NCBI GenBank assembly: GCA_012034575.1
Contig: JAAUPF010000024.1
Location: 1 to 52,399, forward strand
DNA: 52,399 nt
Reading direction: 5' to 3'
DNA from: Richelia sp. CSU_2_1
GTDB taxonomy: Bacteria; Cyanobacteriota; Cyanobacteriia; Cyanobacteriales; Microcoleaceae
Position 1 is the stretch's first letter; every line of letters begins with the position of its first letter. Below the pieces are notes generated by a model. That model saw only the letters and a program-made list of their open reading frames with translations. It was not told where the DNA came from and ran no database searches. Positions 23,432 to 32,773 of the stretch are shown piece by piece. The translations under genes and the position numbers were made by a program.

Positions 23432-24705
23432 TCAACAAAACTCCAGAAATCGCGCGTGCCACAGTTTGCCACTTTCCGTAAAACCCTGCGATCGCACTTT
23501 GATTTTAACCCCTCCCGGATTGGCTTCATGAAGTCGCGCAATTTCCTGCATTTCTTCAAGGCTAAAACCCGTTCCTACCGTTCCTAAAGGCACTAATTTA
23601 CCGTCAATTTCTTGTGCAACTTCGATCGCGCTAAACGGCCTCCCCGCAACTTTTGTCGGCGTCAATCCTGCAATGAAAACATCTAATTCCTGAGAATATT
23701 TAGTTCTCACCATCGGATATTTTTCACATCTTTACCGCCAACATAGCGGCATTCATGCAAAATCCAAACTTCTCCTTCTCTAGCTTCTGCTTCCTGCTGT
23801 TGTGCCAGTAAAAGTTTTTCAGCAGCAGTGCGAAATGTCGGTAAAATTTCAAATTCAGGAGATAAACTTACCAGCATTTCCCCGACTGTAACTCCAGCCT
23901 CAATTCGTTCGGATTCAGCAAGTTGAGTTAGGTCTTTTCCTTGAAAAAACAAACATTTAAAAATGGCATAAACTGCTTGGGGTTGCACGGTGGGCAAGCC
24001 GCTTTCTATATTAACTGTAGCAGCTTGGGAACCCGTGCGGTGTTCGCTACCCGTACAGCTTTTGTAATACAATTCGCCGTCTAAAACAAAAGTACCGATT
24101 TTAGCCGCTGTTTCCATTAAAGCCCGATCGATCTCAATTGATGCTTGCTGTCGCAGGTTAGTCGATCGCGATTGATAGTATACTTTATCTTGAGTGGCGA
24201 TCGCAACTACTCGATTGCCGTCGCGTTTCGGCTGCCCCCAATAATCGGGGTTTTCGATGTAATAAGTACGATCGCTGGGGGCATCAACCGGCTGCATGGT
24301 AACGATTCTTCCCGGCTGCAAGTGAGGTGGAAGTTCGGGAATATTTGGATTTTCGGCAGTGTTTTTTTTGGTGCGAGAAGTTGCTTTTTTTGGAGCGATA
24401 TTTGCGGTAGAATTTTCTGGAAGATTGAGATCGATCGGCTGTTCTCCTATTTCTAATTCAAAGGCTTTTTTCCAAAAGCCGATCGCCATTTCCGGGTATC
24501 CTTCCGACTCCGCACAAAGTGCAAAACCGATAACTTTTGCCGTACCGATGCCGCGTCCGTAATCGGCTAAATACTGCACAGCACCCGCTTCGCCCATCAA
24601 GTGCAATCCCCGCTGAACTATGCGGTTATTCCAGCGTTCTCGAATGTCGGAACTAATTTTTTTAGCTGCTTTTCTCTTGGCTTCTACATATTCGGTTAAG
24701 TCCAT
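23432..24705 (-). pseudogene. ATP-dependent DNA ligase-like protein, split by frameshift
   Basis: Nucleotidyltransferase plus OB-fold ligase split into two frames, 24705-23707 (332 residues) and 23713-23432 (93 residues). In the first: adenylation motif I K-x-D-G as QPKRDGNR, motif III VLDGELYY, motif IV EGEVWILHECRYVGGKD. In the second: motif V-like VRTKYSQELDVFIAG and the OB fold IEVAQEIDGKLVPLG. They overlap by 7 bases. Adding one base at the GG at 23715-23716 fuses them as KNIPMVRTKY, giving about 424 residues. The first ~100 residues are a separate helical domain of unknown role. Probably one gene in life. Partner in repair unknown; no Ku gene nearby. Confidence 0.78.
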
Positions 24706-25046
24706 ACTACCTCCTTTTTAGTTGACAGTCGATAGTCGATAGTCGATCGTTGGTATTATAGGGATATTTTTATATTTTACTTATTTTTGACTAATTCGTC
24801 AAGTACGGTTACAATGTCCGATAAGATTGTACGAATCTCGAACATAAATTATATTAAATCTAGTGGCATCAGAATTATTAATCTCTCTCTTCTCTCCCTC
24901 TGCGCCCTCTGCGTTCTCTGCGGTTTAAAACCATTCCAATGCTACCGCAAATGATGTTACACATATACTCACTTATGTAGGGTGCGCAGTGCGCACCTTA
25001 CGGCAATTACCAATTCCCAATTCCCAATTCTTCAATCAAAAATCGC
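24706..25046. other. Non-coding gap with repeats
   Basis: Holds an STRR (GTCGATA units, 24727-24748), AT-rich sequence, a TCTCCCTCTGCG-type low-complexity tract, and a MITE-A core GTAGGGTGCGCAGTGCGCACC at 24977-25000. No gene seen. Confidence 0.7.
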
Positions 25047-26102
25047 TCATCCTCTCGCGCCCGTGATGATTTGGAAAAATTTAGGCGTATATCTTTGTAA
25101 TAAAGTTCCTGCGCCTAAGGTTATCGAAGTAGCAAGCGTTCCAATTAACACATAACTTACCATCACCGTTAGCGAATCATCAGGCGGAGAAATTCTGTCA
25201 AAGATTTCTTTGAAAACAGTTACTGTCGGTTCGTGGGCTGCATAAACAAAAAATGCCAATCCTGACAGATTTAACAGGATTTTTTGCAATTTCCCCCCCA
25301 CTAAATCGGCAGCGCACCAAATCGCGATCGTACCTGCAAATCTGGTGCAACATTCAAACGGATGTCTGAAAGTTTCAATGCCAGCAGTTTGCATTGCCGT
25401 CAGCACGATCGCCATCCCTAAGTATATCCCAATTATCAATTTTTTGTGCCGATCGAGCCAGCTTAGATCGAGGTTTTGTACGGCAATCCAACATCCCAAA
25501 TAAAAGAATAGCGGTCCCAACCACTGAATGCTAATAAAACCGAGTTCCAATCGCAGCAGCCAAGGCGCGGCAAACAAAGCTAAACCCAAATACGGTATGT
25601 ATCTCGCAATTAGCAAAAAGATCGGCGACAAAATCACCATCGCGATTAAATCCCGGACGTACCAGAAATGAAAAGCAATGGGATAACCGCTTTTGTAGCC
25701 GATCAAAGAGTCTGTGACAGTAGCTACTATGTTGTCGGCGATGTATTTTTTATAATGACCTTGAATAATCGAACTTGTTGCAGGGACGTTCAATAAAATT
25801 AATACCAGTGCCAATAAGGCTAAGTTCCAAAATAAATAGGGAACCAGCAGAGTCCAAAATCGCGATTTGAGTTTTTCTAGGTAAGAATTTAGCGATAAAT
25901 TAAAGTTTCTAAAAAACAGAAATCCCGAAAGGATAAATAAAAAAGCCACGCAGGAACCACCCCAAGTCCCGGCAATAAATGTCTGAAAAAACTTATCGGG
26001 ATATCCCACAGGAACCAGAGAAGAGTGAATCGTGACAATGCCGACTATAAGAGGCAAGCGCAACAGTTTGATTCGGCAAGAGATTTCCGGCGTAATTTGC
26101 AT
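25047..26102 (-). CDS. Acyltransferase family 3 integral membrane protein
   Basis: A 351-residue multi-span membrane acyltransferase (AT3/OafA-WecH type). An N-terminal IKLLRLPLIVGIVTIHSS contains the conserved His expected on the first membrane segment. About ten hydrophobic spans follow, e.g. WGGSCVAFLFILSGFLFF, FWTLLVPYLFWNLALLALV and FWYVRDLIAMVILSPIFLL, the last with the R-D pair typical of the family. These enzymes O-acetylate or succinylate polysaccharides and lipids. Start ATG 26102. No cell-envelope gene is adjacent on its strand, so the acceptor is unknown. Confidence 0.88.
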   Translation of the reverse strand: MQITPEISCRIKLLRLPLIVGIVTIHSSLVPVGYPDKFFQTFIAGTWGGSCVAFLFILSGFLFFRNFNLSLNSYLEKLKSRFWTLLVPYLFWNLALLALVLILLNVPATSSIIQGHYKKYIADNIVATVTDSLIGYKSGYPIAFHFWYVRDLIAMVILSPIFLLIARYIPYLGLALFAAPWLLRLELGFISIQWLGPLFFYLGCWIAVQNLDLSWLDRHKKLIIGIYLGMAIVLTAMQTAGIETFRHPFECCTRFAGTIAIWCAADLVGGKLQKILLNLSGLAFFVYAAHEPTVTVFKEIFDRISPPDDSLTVMVSYVLIGTLATSITLGAGTLLQRYTPKFFQIITGARG

Positions 26103-26429
26103 TTTTTCCTAACAGAGTGTATTGTGCGATCGGTCTGTAGTTGCGACCAGAGGCTGGCATTACAGCAATTGATTGCCCGCAAATGCTAAGATAGCCTCGA
26201 TCGCGGATTCATGCCAGTGATGTCAAAGCTTGCACGTGGCAAAGTCCGGTTAGCTGAAATCTGGCACCATTCTTAATAACCTTAGAACAACCGGTCAGAC
26301 AGCGAAAAATACAGTGTAGTTACGGGATTCTTTGCCAGAAACCCGGTTTTTGAACCCCGTTCAAGAGATTGGGTTAGCCAACTTGCGATCGAATTTTTGA
26401 AAATTTAAGTTCGAGTTGAATTTTGCTCA
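26103..26429. other. Non-coding gap, possibly structured
   Basis: No ORF of note. Imperfect stems (TGCCAGTG...CACGTGGCA at 26211-26241) and an AGAAACCCGGTTTT motif (26338-26351) that recurs at 36224 and 39848. Not recognised as any RNA family I know. Confidence 0.4.
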
Positions 26430-26738
26430 ATGATGCGATTGATTTTGTACAGCAAACCTGGATGCCATTTGTGCGAAGGGCTGCAAGAAAAATTAGAACA
26501 GATTGAAAGCCTTAACTTTCAGTTAGAAGTTCGAGATATCACCGAACGCGATGACTGGTTTCAAGCTTATCAGTACGAGGTGCCCGTGTTGTTTAAAGTG
26601 CAGCCCCGACGCCAAAATTCTGCTGGTAATCCTGCATTCTCCCCGGAAGAACAGTTGCCGCGCCCTTCTCCCCGCTGCACAGTGGCGCAATTGGAGCAAT
26701 TGTTACAGAAATATTTACAAACTGATGATTCAGAATAG
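26430..26738 (+). CDS. Glutaredoxin-like (thioredoxin-fold) protein
   Basis: A 102-residue thioredoxin-fold protein. The redox motif CHLC follows the first strand (LILYSKPGCHLCEGLQEKLEQ), then the VRDITERDDWFQAYQYEVPVLF segment with the cis-Pro of the fold. It matches the glutaredoxin-like DUF836 type. ATG at 26430 or 26433 is equivalent. A MITE-A fragment lies just after it, followed by murE. Role: probably thiol-disulfide exchange with glutathione or thioredoxin. Confidence 0.9.
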   Translation: MMRLILYSKPGCHLCEGLQEKLEQIESLNFQLEVRDITERDDWFQAYQYEVPVLFKVQPRRQNSAGNPAFSPEEQLPRPSPRCTVAQLEQLLQKYLQTDDSE

Positions 26739-26751
26739 ATTCAACACGAAT

Positions 26752-26800
26752 TACGCAGGCACTCTATATGTAGGGTGCGCATTGCGCACCTTAGCGCGAT
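26752..26800. mobile_element. MITE-A fragment
   Basis: Shares AGGCACTCTATATGTAGGGTGCGC with the element at 1397-1486, and the palindromic core GGTGCGCATTGCGCACC. The flanking GACAAACTGATGATTCAGAAT and ATAGATTCAACACG sequences occur on both sides of it (26717-26744 and 26801-26835), a sign of a duplication made during insertion or recombination. Confidence 0.55.
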
Positions 26801-26855
26801 TGACAAACTGATGATTCAGAATAGATTCAACACATCGAAGTGAGGGATTTTTGAC

Positions 26856-28385
26856 ATGAAATTGAGAGAATTATTGGCAGCAGTTCCTAGTATTTCCATT
26901 GCAATGGAACATCCGGCACTCGATGCTGAAGTCAAGGGTTTATCGACTAATTCCCACGCCTGTCAGTCGGGGGATTTGTTTTTGGGAATGCCGGGAACGC
27001 GGGTAGATGGGGGAGATTTTTGGCAAGGCGCGATCGAATCTGGGGCTGTGGCTGCCATAATTTCTACCCAAGCTGCACAGAAAACACCCCCCCAACCCCC
27101 CCTTAGCAAGGGGGGGCGAGAAGAGGTTCCCTGCGTTATTGCAGCGCCTGATATGGCGAAAGCTTGCGGGCAAATAGCAGCAGCTTTTTACGGCAATCCT
27201 GCTGGCAAATTAAAGATGGTCGGGGTGACGGGTACTAACGGCAAAACTACAACTACTCATTTAATCGAATTTTTGCTCGATCGAATGCAGTTGCCGACAG
27301 CGATTTTCGGTACGCTGTATACTCGCTGGCCGGGTTTCCAAAAAACTGCTCTTTACACTACGCCTTTTGCCGTCGAACTGCAACAGCAATTAGCCGAAGC
27401 CGTGGAGGCGGGATGCAAGTTTGGAGTGATGGAAGTCAGTTCTCATGCTTTAGCCCAGCATCGGGTTTTGGGCTGTACTTTTGAAGTTGCCGTGTTTACA
27501 AATCTGACTCAAGACCATCTCGATTATCACTCCGATATGGAGGATTATTTTGATGCTAAAGCGCTGTTGTTTGACGCGAGTTACCTTAAGAATCGGGCGG
27601 TAATTAATATTGATGACGCCTACGGGCGGCGGCTGTTTGAAAATTTAAATTCCGATCGCATTTGGGGTTACAGCACTCAGGATAAATCTGCTGATTTGTA
27701 TGCTGACGATTTGCAGTATCAGCCGGATGGAGTTAAGGGAATGCTGCATACTCCTCGGGGTAAAATCGCTTTTGCTTTGCCTTTGGTCGGTCAGTACAAT
27801 TTATCCAATATGCTGGCCGCTGTCGGCGCTGCTTTGGAATTGGGTTTGGATTTGCCCGCAATTGTAGAGAAATTATCTCAGTTTCCGGGAGTGCCGGGAC
27901 GGATGGAACGGGTGCAAATTAGTCCGCAGCAAGATATTAGCGCGATCGTGGATTACGCGCACACTCCTGATAGTTTGGAAAACTTGTTGAAAGCTGCCAG
28001 GCCTTTTATTTCGGGTAAGATGATTTGCGTGTTTGGCTGCGGGGGCGATCGCGATCGTACTAAACGCCCGAAAATGGGGAGAATAGCGGCAGAATTGGCC
28101 GATATTGCTGTTGTTACTTCCGACAATCCCCGCACGGAAGATCCGCAGCGGATTTTGCAGGATATTTTAACCGGAATTCCGGCATCAGTAACGCCGACCG
28201 TCACGGCCGATCGAGCTGCTGCTATTCGCACTGCTATTCTGAATGCTAAGCCGGGAGATGGCGTGCTGATTGCGGGAAAAGGACACGAAGACTATCAGAT
28301 TTTGGGGACTGAAAAAGTCCATTTTGACGATCGCGAACAAGCCCGAGAAGCCCTCAAGGCAAGGATGAATGGGGTTGGCGGTTAG
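26856..28385 (+). CDS. murE: UDP-MurNAc-tripeptide synthetase
   Basis: Adds meso-diaminopimelate to UDP-MurNAc-L-Ala-D-Glu in cytoplasmic peptidoglycan synthesis. 509 residues. Mur ligase features are clear: an N-terminal domain with GLSTNSHACQSGDLFLGMPG, ATP loop GVTGTNGKTTTTH, central HAL-x-QHRV and FTNLTQDHLDYH, then the C-terminal FGCGGDRDRTKRPKMG and the Dap-recognition motif DNPRTEDP. A GC-rich hairpin repeat (27096-27116) is inserted in-frame in the N-terminal domain, giving TPPQPPLSKGGREEV, a surface loop extension not found in other MurE. The gene is otherwise intact and essential, so the insertion is tolerated. Shine-Dalgarno GAGG before the ATG. Confidence 0.95.
   Translation: MKLRELLAAVPSISIAMEHPALDAEVKGLSTNSHACQSGDLFLGMPGTRVDGGDFWQGAIESGAVAAIISTQAAQKTPPQPPLSKGGREEVPCVIAAPDMAKACGQIAAAFYGNPAGKLKMVGVTGTNGKTTTTHLIEFLLDRMQLPTAIFGTLYTRWPGFQKTALYTTPFAVELQQQLAEAVEAGCKFGVMEVSSHALAQHRVLGCTFEVAVFTNLTQDHLDYHSDMEDYFDAKALLFDASYLKNRAVINIDDAYGRRLFENLNSDRIWGYSTQDKSADLYADDLQYQPDGVKGMLHTPRGKIAFALPLVGQYNLSNMLAAVGAALELGLDLPAIVEKLSQFPGVPGRMERVQISPQQDISAIVDYAHTPDSLENLLKAARPFISGKMICVFGCGGDRDRTKRPKMGRIAAELADIAVVTSDNPRTEDPQRILQDILTGIPASVTPTVTADRAAAIRTAILNAKPGDGVLIAGKGHEDYQILGTEKVHFDDREQAREALKARMNGVGG
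27096..27116. repeat. GC-rich hairpin repeat inserted in murE
   Basis: CCCCCCCTT-AGC-AAGGGGGGG, a 9-bp perfect stem, the same repeat type as 88-106. It lies in frame in murE and encodes part of a Pro/Gly-rich loop. Confidence 0.8.
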
Positions 28386-28843
28386 TTATTAATTATTGGT
28401 TCCCAGGCTCTACCTGGGAACTAATTAAACGATCGATAACGAATTATAAATTATTCTAACCAGTTAGAAAACCTAACTAAAAAACATCAAATACTCAGCT
28501 ACACACAGCAATATTAGAGAGTGGCTATTTACCTTCTCGATCGTCCAAATCCTTACTAATATTACCTCTTACTTCTTCTTTCTTCTTTTTGTCTTCTGTC
28601 TTCTGCCAGATCGGTATTTTTACTAATGTGCAATCCGATCGCCATAAGCTTATAATGATTGAGCTAGGAAAATAGTGAGGTAAAACACTTTTATGAATAA
28701 AAATTTTACTGCGATCGAAATCACAAATTATCTAATTCTCGATCACAATTAACGAGACACTAGCATCATTATCTATCGCTAAAATTGAACCTATAACCGA
28801 TCTCTCATCACCGCCACACTATTGCAGAGTTAAAACTAAAACC
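28386..28843. other. Non-coding gap after murE
   Basis: Carries a perfect hairpin GTTCCCAGG-N5-CCTGGGAAC (28399-28421), which may end the murE transcript although no T-run follows, then AT-rich sequence and a TTCTTCTTTCTTC low-complexity tract (28567-28605). A TATAAT (28650-28655) and other AT-rich stretches could serve the next gene. Nothing else seen. Confidence 0.6.
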
Positions 28844-29843
28844 ATGACTACCTATCCCTCCTCGGTGCAACCCACACAGTTCGATCCGCTATCGCATTCG
28901 GTAGACTTATCTGTTTCCTTCGCCCAAAAAATATATCGCCAAAATGAAAGGCCCTGGTGGCGGGGGTGTGGAGGATAACTTTGTCGAAAGGCGGCGCGCT
29001 GGAATGGCAAAAAAAATGTTAGAATCGCTGCGTTCAGTGAGCGCGCAATCGTGGATTAAAACCGAAAATTTGCTCTCCAAAATATTAGTAGAACATGGAG
29101 TTAATACCGATTTAATCGATCCCTGGCAGATTTCTGGCGGTATTCATCAAGTCTACAAGTTGGCGATCGAAGCTTACGCCGAACAACAGTCGCCCTATCG
29201 GATAGTTAATAAAATCAGTCCCGTACTCGGAGAAGTCCGGAAGAGTGTCACAGAAATTGACCCCCGCGTCATTGGCTTTGTGGCGATGCAATATCACTAC
29301 ACGGGCATCCAGTTAATGGAATTGCTTCCTGAAAGCGAGCAGGAGAACTTTGGTAGCTACGTCAAAATTCTCGACGATCACCTGTATATGCCCCTGCAAC
29401 GCGCCTATCAAGCTGCGGGGAACCATTCATCGGATTCGATGGCGCTGCAATCTGTACGCACGCTAATGCCAGCAATGAGTCGAATTGCCGAACGAGTGGT
29501 CGATCGAGTAAATCAACTATATCCGCGCTATCGCTCTCATTCTGGGTTTTTGACGGATCCAACCATCCGCACCTCCAGCATTCGCGATGTCGAGATGTTT
29601 CAGGTATATATGTGGGTTTGTCTCCTCGAAGGCAACTTGCACGCCCTGGAGACGGAACTTTTCCCCCTGTGCGTGATGATTTATCCCCGACTGAATGTGA
29701 GTTGGGAACTTGTCAGCCAAATGACTCACTTACTGCGCAAAGAAGTTGCAACTTATCTGCCACCCGAACAAGCAAAATATTGCGAACCTTTCTACGAAAT
29801 TCTGCGCCGTATTTTTTCAACGGAAGTTTTTCCGAATGCTTGA
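28844..29843 (+). CDS. Conserved cyanobacterial protein, unknown function (frame break near the 5' end)
   Basis: I do not recognise the family. The open frame from 28944 gives 299 residues, but a better start is ATG 28844: MTTYPSSVQPTQFDPLSH, then FAQKIYRQNERPWW. Removing one G from the G5 run at 28962-28966 joins it as RPWWRGVEDNFVERRRAG, giving about 332 residues. The rest is helical with no membrane span: SAQSWIKTENLLSKILVEHG, then PVLGEVRKSVTEIDPRVIGF and YVKILDDHLYMPLQRAYQAA. No signal peptide and no cofactor motif. Alone on its strand, followed by an STRR. Confidence 0.6.
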
Positions 29844-29850
29844 TTTAATA

Positions 29851-29880
29851 GTTGACAGTTGACAGTTGACAGTTGACAGT
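29851..29880. repeat. STRR, unit GTTGACA
   Basis: Four tandem copies of GTTGACA directly after the stop codon of the preceding gene. Confidence 0.9.
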
Positions 29881-29887
29881 ATCAAAA

Positions 29888-29954
29888 ACCTGTAGGGGCG
29901 GGTGCGCCAAAGGCTTTGATACTGACAAACAGGTTAAATAAACCCGCCCTACCG
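29888..29954. mobile_element. MITE-B core fragment, copy 5
   Basis: ACCTGTAGGGGCGGG and CAGGTTAAATAAACCCGCCC arms are present in inverted order; both terminal repeats are missing. Confidence 0.6.
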
Positions 29955-30011
29955 ACCTTCAACGATCGAAAAAATTCCTAAAGGCGGCGTCCCCGTATCT
30001 GCCCTACCTCT

Positions 30012-30824
30012 CTAACAGCGAGACATTTTTAAAGAAATGTCCAACTTATCCATCAGGGTATTTAGCGCGCTCAAATTGGCATCATTGGTTTCTAGTTCGG
30101 CTAGCAGTTGTACTAGCATTGGAGCTTTTTCAGAATTGTCTGCATCCAAACTTGCCAACTCCAAATTACCGCTGCGCAAATCTGCCAAAACTGGCATCAA
30201 AATTGGCGGATCGATAATAATTGGTCTCGTCCGTTCGCGCGGAATCATATTTAATGCTTGGCCGCTAGCAATTGCCAGAGTGTAGTTAATTTGATCGAAG
30301 TCTAAATCGCCAACTACACCGGGGAAATCATTAGGCAAGAAAGTACCCCGAATTTCTGGATTCAACAACACTTTGACTGGTGGCAATTCCGGTCCTGGAA
30401 ATGGCACTGAGAAGCGGACAGGCGCAAACAGCGAGACATATCCGCGCACTTCTAATCCACCTAACTTGAGCGTATCTGGCAGCAGGGGTAACAGTTGAAT
30501 GGAAGCTGTTTTGCCTGCGGGGATTCTGAAAAAGCCGCGATATATACTGGGATCTGTCGGGCTTTGAGTCAGCGCTAAAAAGGTGTTAGCGCCTTCAACG
30601 TCAATAATTAATTGAGCGTTACCGAGCAAGATTTTAGCTGGATCTGGCGGTACGGGCAAGCTGATTTTAAATTCGATTCGATACCGCAGGTCGATCGCCT
30701 CTAAATTAGAGATGGTGAGAAAGTATCCTTGTACGACTCGGCGCAGCACTGGATTTAGTTCTGGCACGCCGGGAACGGGCGGCGCAATCGGTTTTGCTAA
30801 CAGCTCAAAAGTTGAAATTTCCAT
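30012..30824 (-). CDS. Beta-rich protein of unknown function
   Basis: A 270-residue protein of unknown family. Proline-rich N-terminus (PIAPPVPGVPELNPVLRR), then alternating hydrophobic/polar strands (IEFKISLPVPPDPAKILLG, IYRGFFRIPAGKTASIQLLP) suggesting an immunoglobulin- or jelly-roll-like fold, and a helical tail rich in Leu/Asp (LVQLLAELETNDANLSALNT). No signal peptide. ATG 30824 has no better Shine-Dalgarno than the upstream 30857, but begins the structured region. Isolated between repeats. Confidence 0.55.
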   Translation of the reverse strand: MEISTFELLAKPIAPPVPGVPELNPVLRRVVQGYFLTISNLEAIDLRYRIEFKISLPVPPDPAKILLGNAQLIIDVEGANTFLALTQSPTDPSIYRGFFRIPAGKTASIQLLPLLPDTLKLGGLEVRGYVSLFAPVRFSVPFPGPELPPVKVLLNPEIRGTFLPNDFPGVVGDLDFDQINYTLAIASGQALNMIPRERTRPIIIDPPILMPVLADLRSGNLELASLDADNSEKAPMLVQLLAELETNDANLSALNTLMDKLDISLKMSRC

Positions 30825-30969
30825 GTTTTTTTCTAAGTAGCTCGTTTGTTTTGGCAAGCTTGGTTTTTGCTTTTGCCTCGCTGTATCTATTCTTAATAGA
30901 GGAAAAATTAGTTACCAGTCGCTTTTTTTAGTGACACTCAATCTGCGTAACCCTTTCGGGCTAGCCCAA

Positions 30970-31076
30970 TCGATTTTAGATTTGAGATTTTTAGATGTGA
31001 GATTTAAGATTTAAAATTTGAGATTTAAGATTTTAGATTTTTAGATTTTTAGATTTGAGATTTGAGATTGTGAGAT
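30970..31076. repeat. STRR-like A/T heptamers, unit GATTTGA / GATTTTTA
   Basis: A long degenerate tract of GAGATTT and TTTAGAT units, over 100 bases. Upstream of msrA. Confidence 0.8.
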
Positions 31077-31135
31077 GGGTAATTGGAAATTTGGGGATTG
31101 GAGATGGGAAAATTGGAAAATTGGGAATTTGTAGG

Positions 31136-31202
31136 TGGTAAGGTGCGCACTGCGCACCCCGTGCGACTTGAGATAGTAATGTGCGCGCTGCGCGCCCTAC
31201 AT
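31136..31202. repeat. Two MITE-A core palindromes
   Basis: AAGGTGCGCACTGCGCACC (31140-31158) and TGTGCGCGCTGCGCGCCCTACAT (31180-31202), arranged in series 60 bp before the msrA start. Confidence 0.65.
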
Positions 31203-31260
31203 ATTGAGTGGGTGTGTCAGTCCTGTTATAATAAATCTCAAAGTTTTGGACGATCGTGCA

Positions 31261-31725
31261 ATGGAAAAAGCGACATTTGCAGCGGGTTGTTTTTGGGGAG
31301 TAGAAGACAAGTTTCGATCGGTAAAAGGCGTTTTATCGACTCGTGCGGGCTATACGGGCGGTCACTGGCCGCATCCTTGCTACCTCGATGTTTGCGCGAG
31401 AGTTACCGGTCACGCGGAAGCCGTACAAATAGAGTACGATCGATCTATTGTCAGTTACGAAGAATTGCTCGATGTGTTCTGGAACTGCCACGATCCGACG
31501 CAAATCAACCGTCAAGGACCAGATCGCGGCGAACAGTACAGATCGGTGATTTTTTATCACAATTCAGAGCAAGAAAAAGCAGCGCGATCGTCCAAATATA
31601 AATTACAACTTTCTGGCAAATACGATAAAGATATTGCTACGGAAATCAAACCAGCTACCGAGTTTTATATAGCGGAAGATTACCACCAACAGTATTTAGC
31701 AAAGAAGCGGTTGCAAGCTAACTAA
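31261..31725 (+). CDS. msrA: Peptide methionine (S)-S-oxide reductase
   Basis: Repairs methionine-S-sulfoxide in proteins using thioredoxin. 154 residues. The catalytic Cys is C10 in the hallmark GCFWG, followed by GVLSTRAGYTGGHWPHPCYL, HAEAVQIEYD and FWNCHDPTQINRQGPDRGEQYRS, then AEDYHQQYL, all typical of MsrA. The open frame extends to 31204, but ATG 31261 is six codons before the conserved core and is the canonical N-terminus (MEKATFAAG). MITE-A palindromes sit upstream. Monocistronic. Confidence 0.95.
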   Translation: MEKATFAAGCFWGVEDKFRSVKGVLSTRAGYTGGHWPHPCYLDVCARVTGHAEAVQIEYDRSIVSYEELLDVFWNCHDPTQINRQGPDRGEQYRSVIFYHNSEQEKAARSSKYKLQLSGKYDKDIATEIKPATEFYIAEDYHQQYLAKKRLQAN

Positions 31726-32002
31726 TTTTTGTTATGAGCTACATAATTTTCGATAAATTTGGCGCATTTCTATAAAGGCGGATTTTTCAACAAGAATTGC
31801 CAATAATTGACAATCTCAAAACCGCCCCACCCCAACTAAGAGCCAAATCCGGGTTAAATACCCCCGTTATACTCGGCGGTTGAAACTACACAAACAAAAT
31901 GTCCTTGGCCGATTCTTGAATAATGGGGGCCACAACCCTCCGCTTCGCTGGGCCCGGATTTGGTATAAGAGCAAAAATTTTGATAACAGGAGGTTAAGAT
32001 TA

Positions 32003-32773
32003 ATGGTAAATGCCGATCGCGCTTGGCAAATTCCCACCGCAAATTTAACAATATCGGATGCTGAAATTCATCTCTGGTGCGTCGAGCTCGATCGCCCGCA
32101 ATCCGAAATTCAAAACATAGCACAAATCCTCTCTGACAGTGAATTGCAAAGAGCCGATCGCTTCCGGTTCGATCGAGACAAAAAACGTTTTATCGCCCGC
32201 AGGGGCGCGCTGAGAGCCATTCTGAGCCGCTATTTAAATGTCGCTCCCGATCGAGTGCAATTCAGTTACGGTCCCTGCGGTAAGCCAGAAATAGCAGCAA
32301 ACTCGGATTGTAAGGGAATTTGTTTTAACTTATCTGACTCTCAAGGATTAGCTTTATACGCAGTAACCCGCGGCAGAAAAATCGGAGTCGATCTCGAACA
32401 AATTCGCGCCGTTCCTAATATGGAAGAAATCGCCGATCGCTTTTTTTCCCAACAAGAAAGTGCGGCATTGCAATCGGTAGCAGCAGAGGAAAAAGCTAGA
32501 GCATTTTTTAATTGCTGGACGCGAAAAGAAGCTTACATCAAAGCTATGGGAGACGGATTAAGTTTTCCTCTGGACAAGTTCAGCGTTTCTCTCATTCCCG
32601 GCGAACCAGCCAAACTTTTGAACGTCGAAGGCGATCGATCGGCCCCGGAACGCTGGTATTTAAAAGAGTTAGTTACCGCACCCGATTGTATAGCTGCAAT
32701 TGCTGTAGAATGCAAGGGCGATCGAGCGTTGGAAATTATCAATTGGGAATTGGTAAGGAGTTTTGAGTTTTGA
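32003..32773 (+). CDS. 4'-phosphopantetheinyl transferase, Sfp/HetI type
   Basis: Transfers phosphopantetheine from CoA to a Ser of acyl or peptidyl carrier proteins (fatty acid synthesis, PKS, NRPS). 256 residues, the size of Sfp-type enzymes. Visible: RFIARRGALRAILSRYL (CoA-binding), FSYGPCGKPEI, the Mg-binding GVDLE, and WTRKEAYIKAMGDGLS. Start ATG 32003 has a clear AGGAGG; the frame is open to 31880 but lacks homology there. The last codons (SFEF) and stop are read from an STRR of GAGTTTT units, so the C-terminus has been overrun by a repeat. Resembles HetI; the symbol is not assigned because the carrier partner is unknown. Confidence 0.9.
   Translation: MVNADRAWQIPTANLTISDAEIHLWCVELDRPQSEIQNIAQILSDSELQRADRFRFDRDKKRFIARRGALRAILSRYLNVAPDRVQFSYGPCGKPEIAANSDCKGICFNLSDSQGLALYAVTRGRKIGVDLEQIRAVPNMEEIADRFFSQQESAALQSVAAEEKARAFFNCWTRKEAYIKAMGDGLSFPLDKFSVSLIPGEPAKLLNVEGDRSAPERWYLKELVTAPDCIAAIAVECKGDRALEIINWELVRSFEF

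Noticed and set aside
26190-26330. Possible tRNA or 6S RNA
   Set aside because: No T-loop GTTCRANNC, no CCA-type end or acceptor pairing; no 6S consensus seen.
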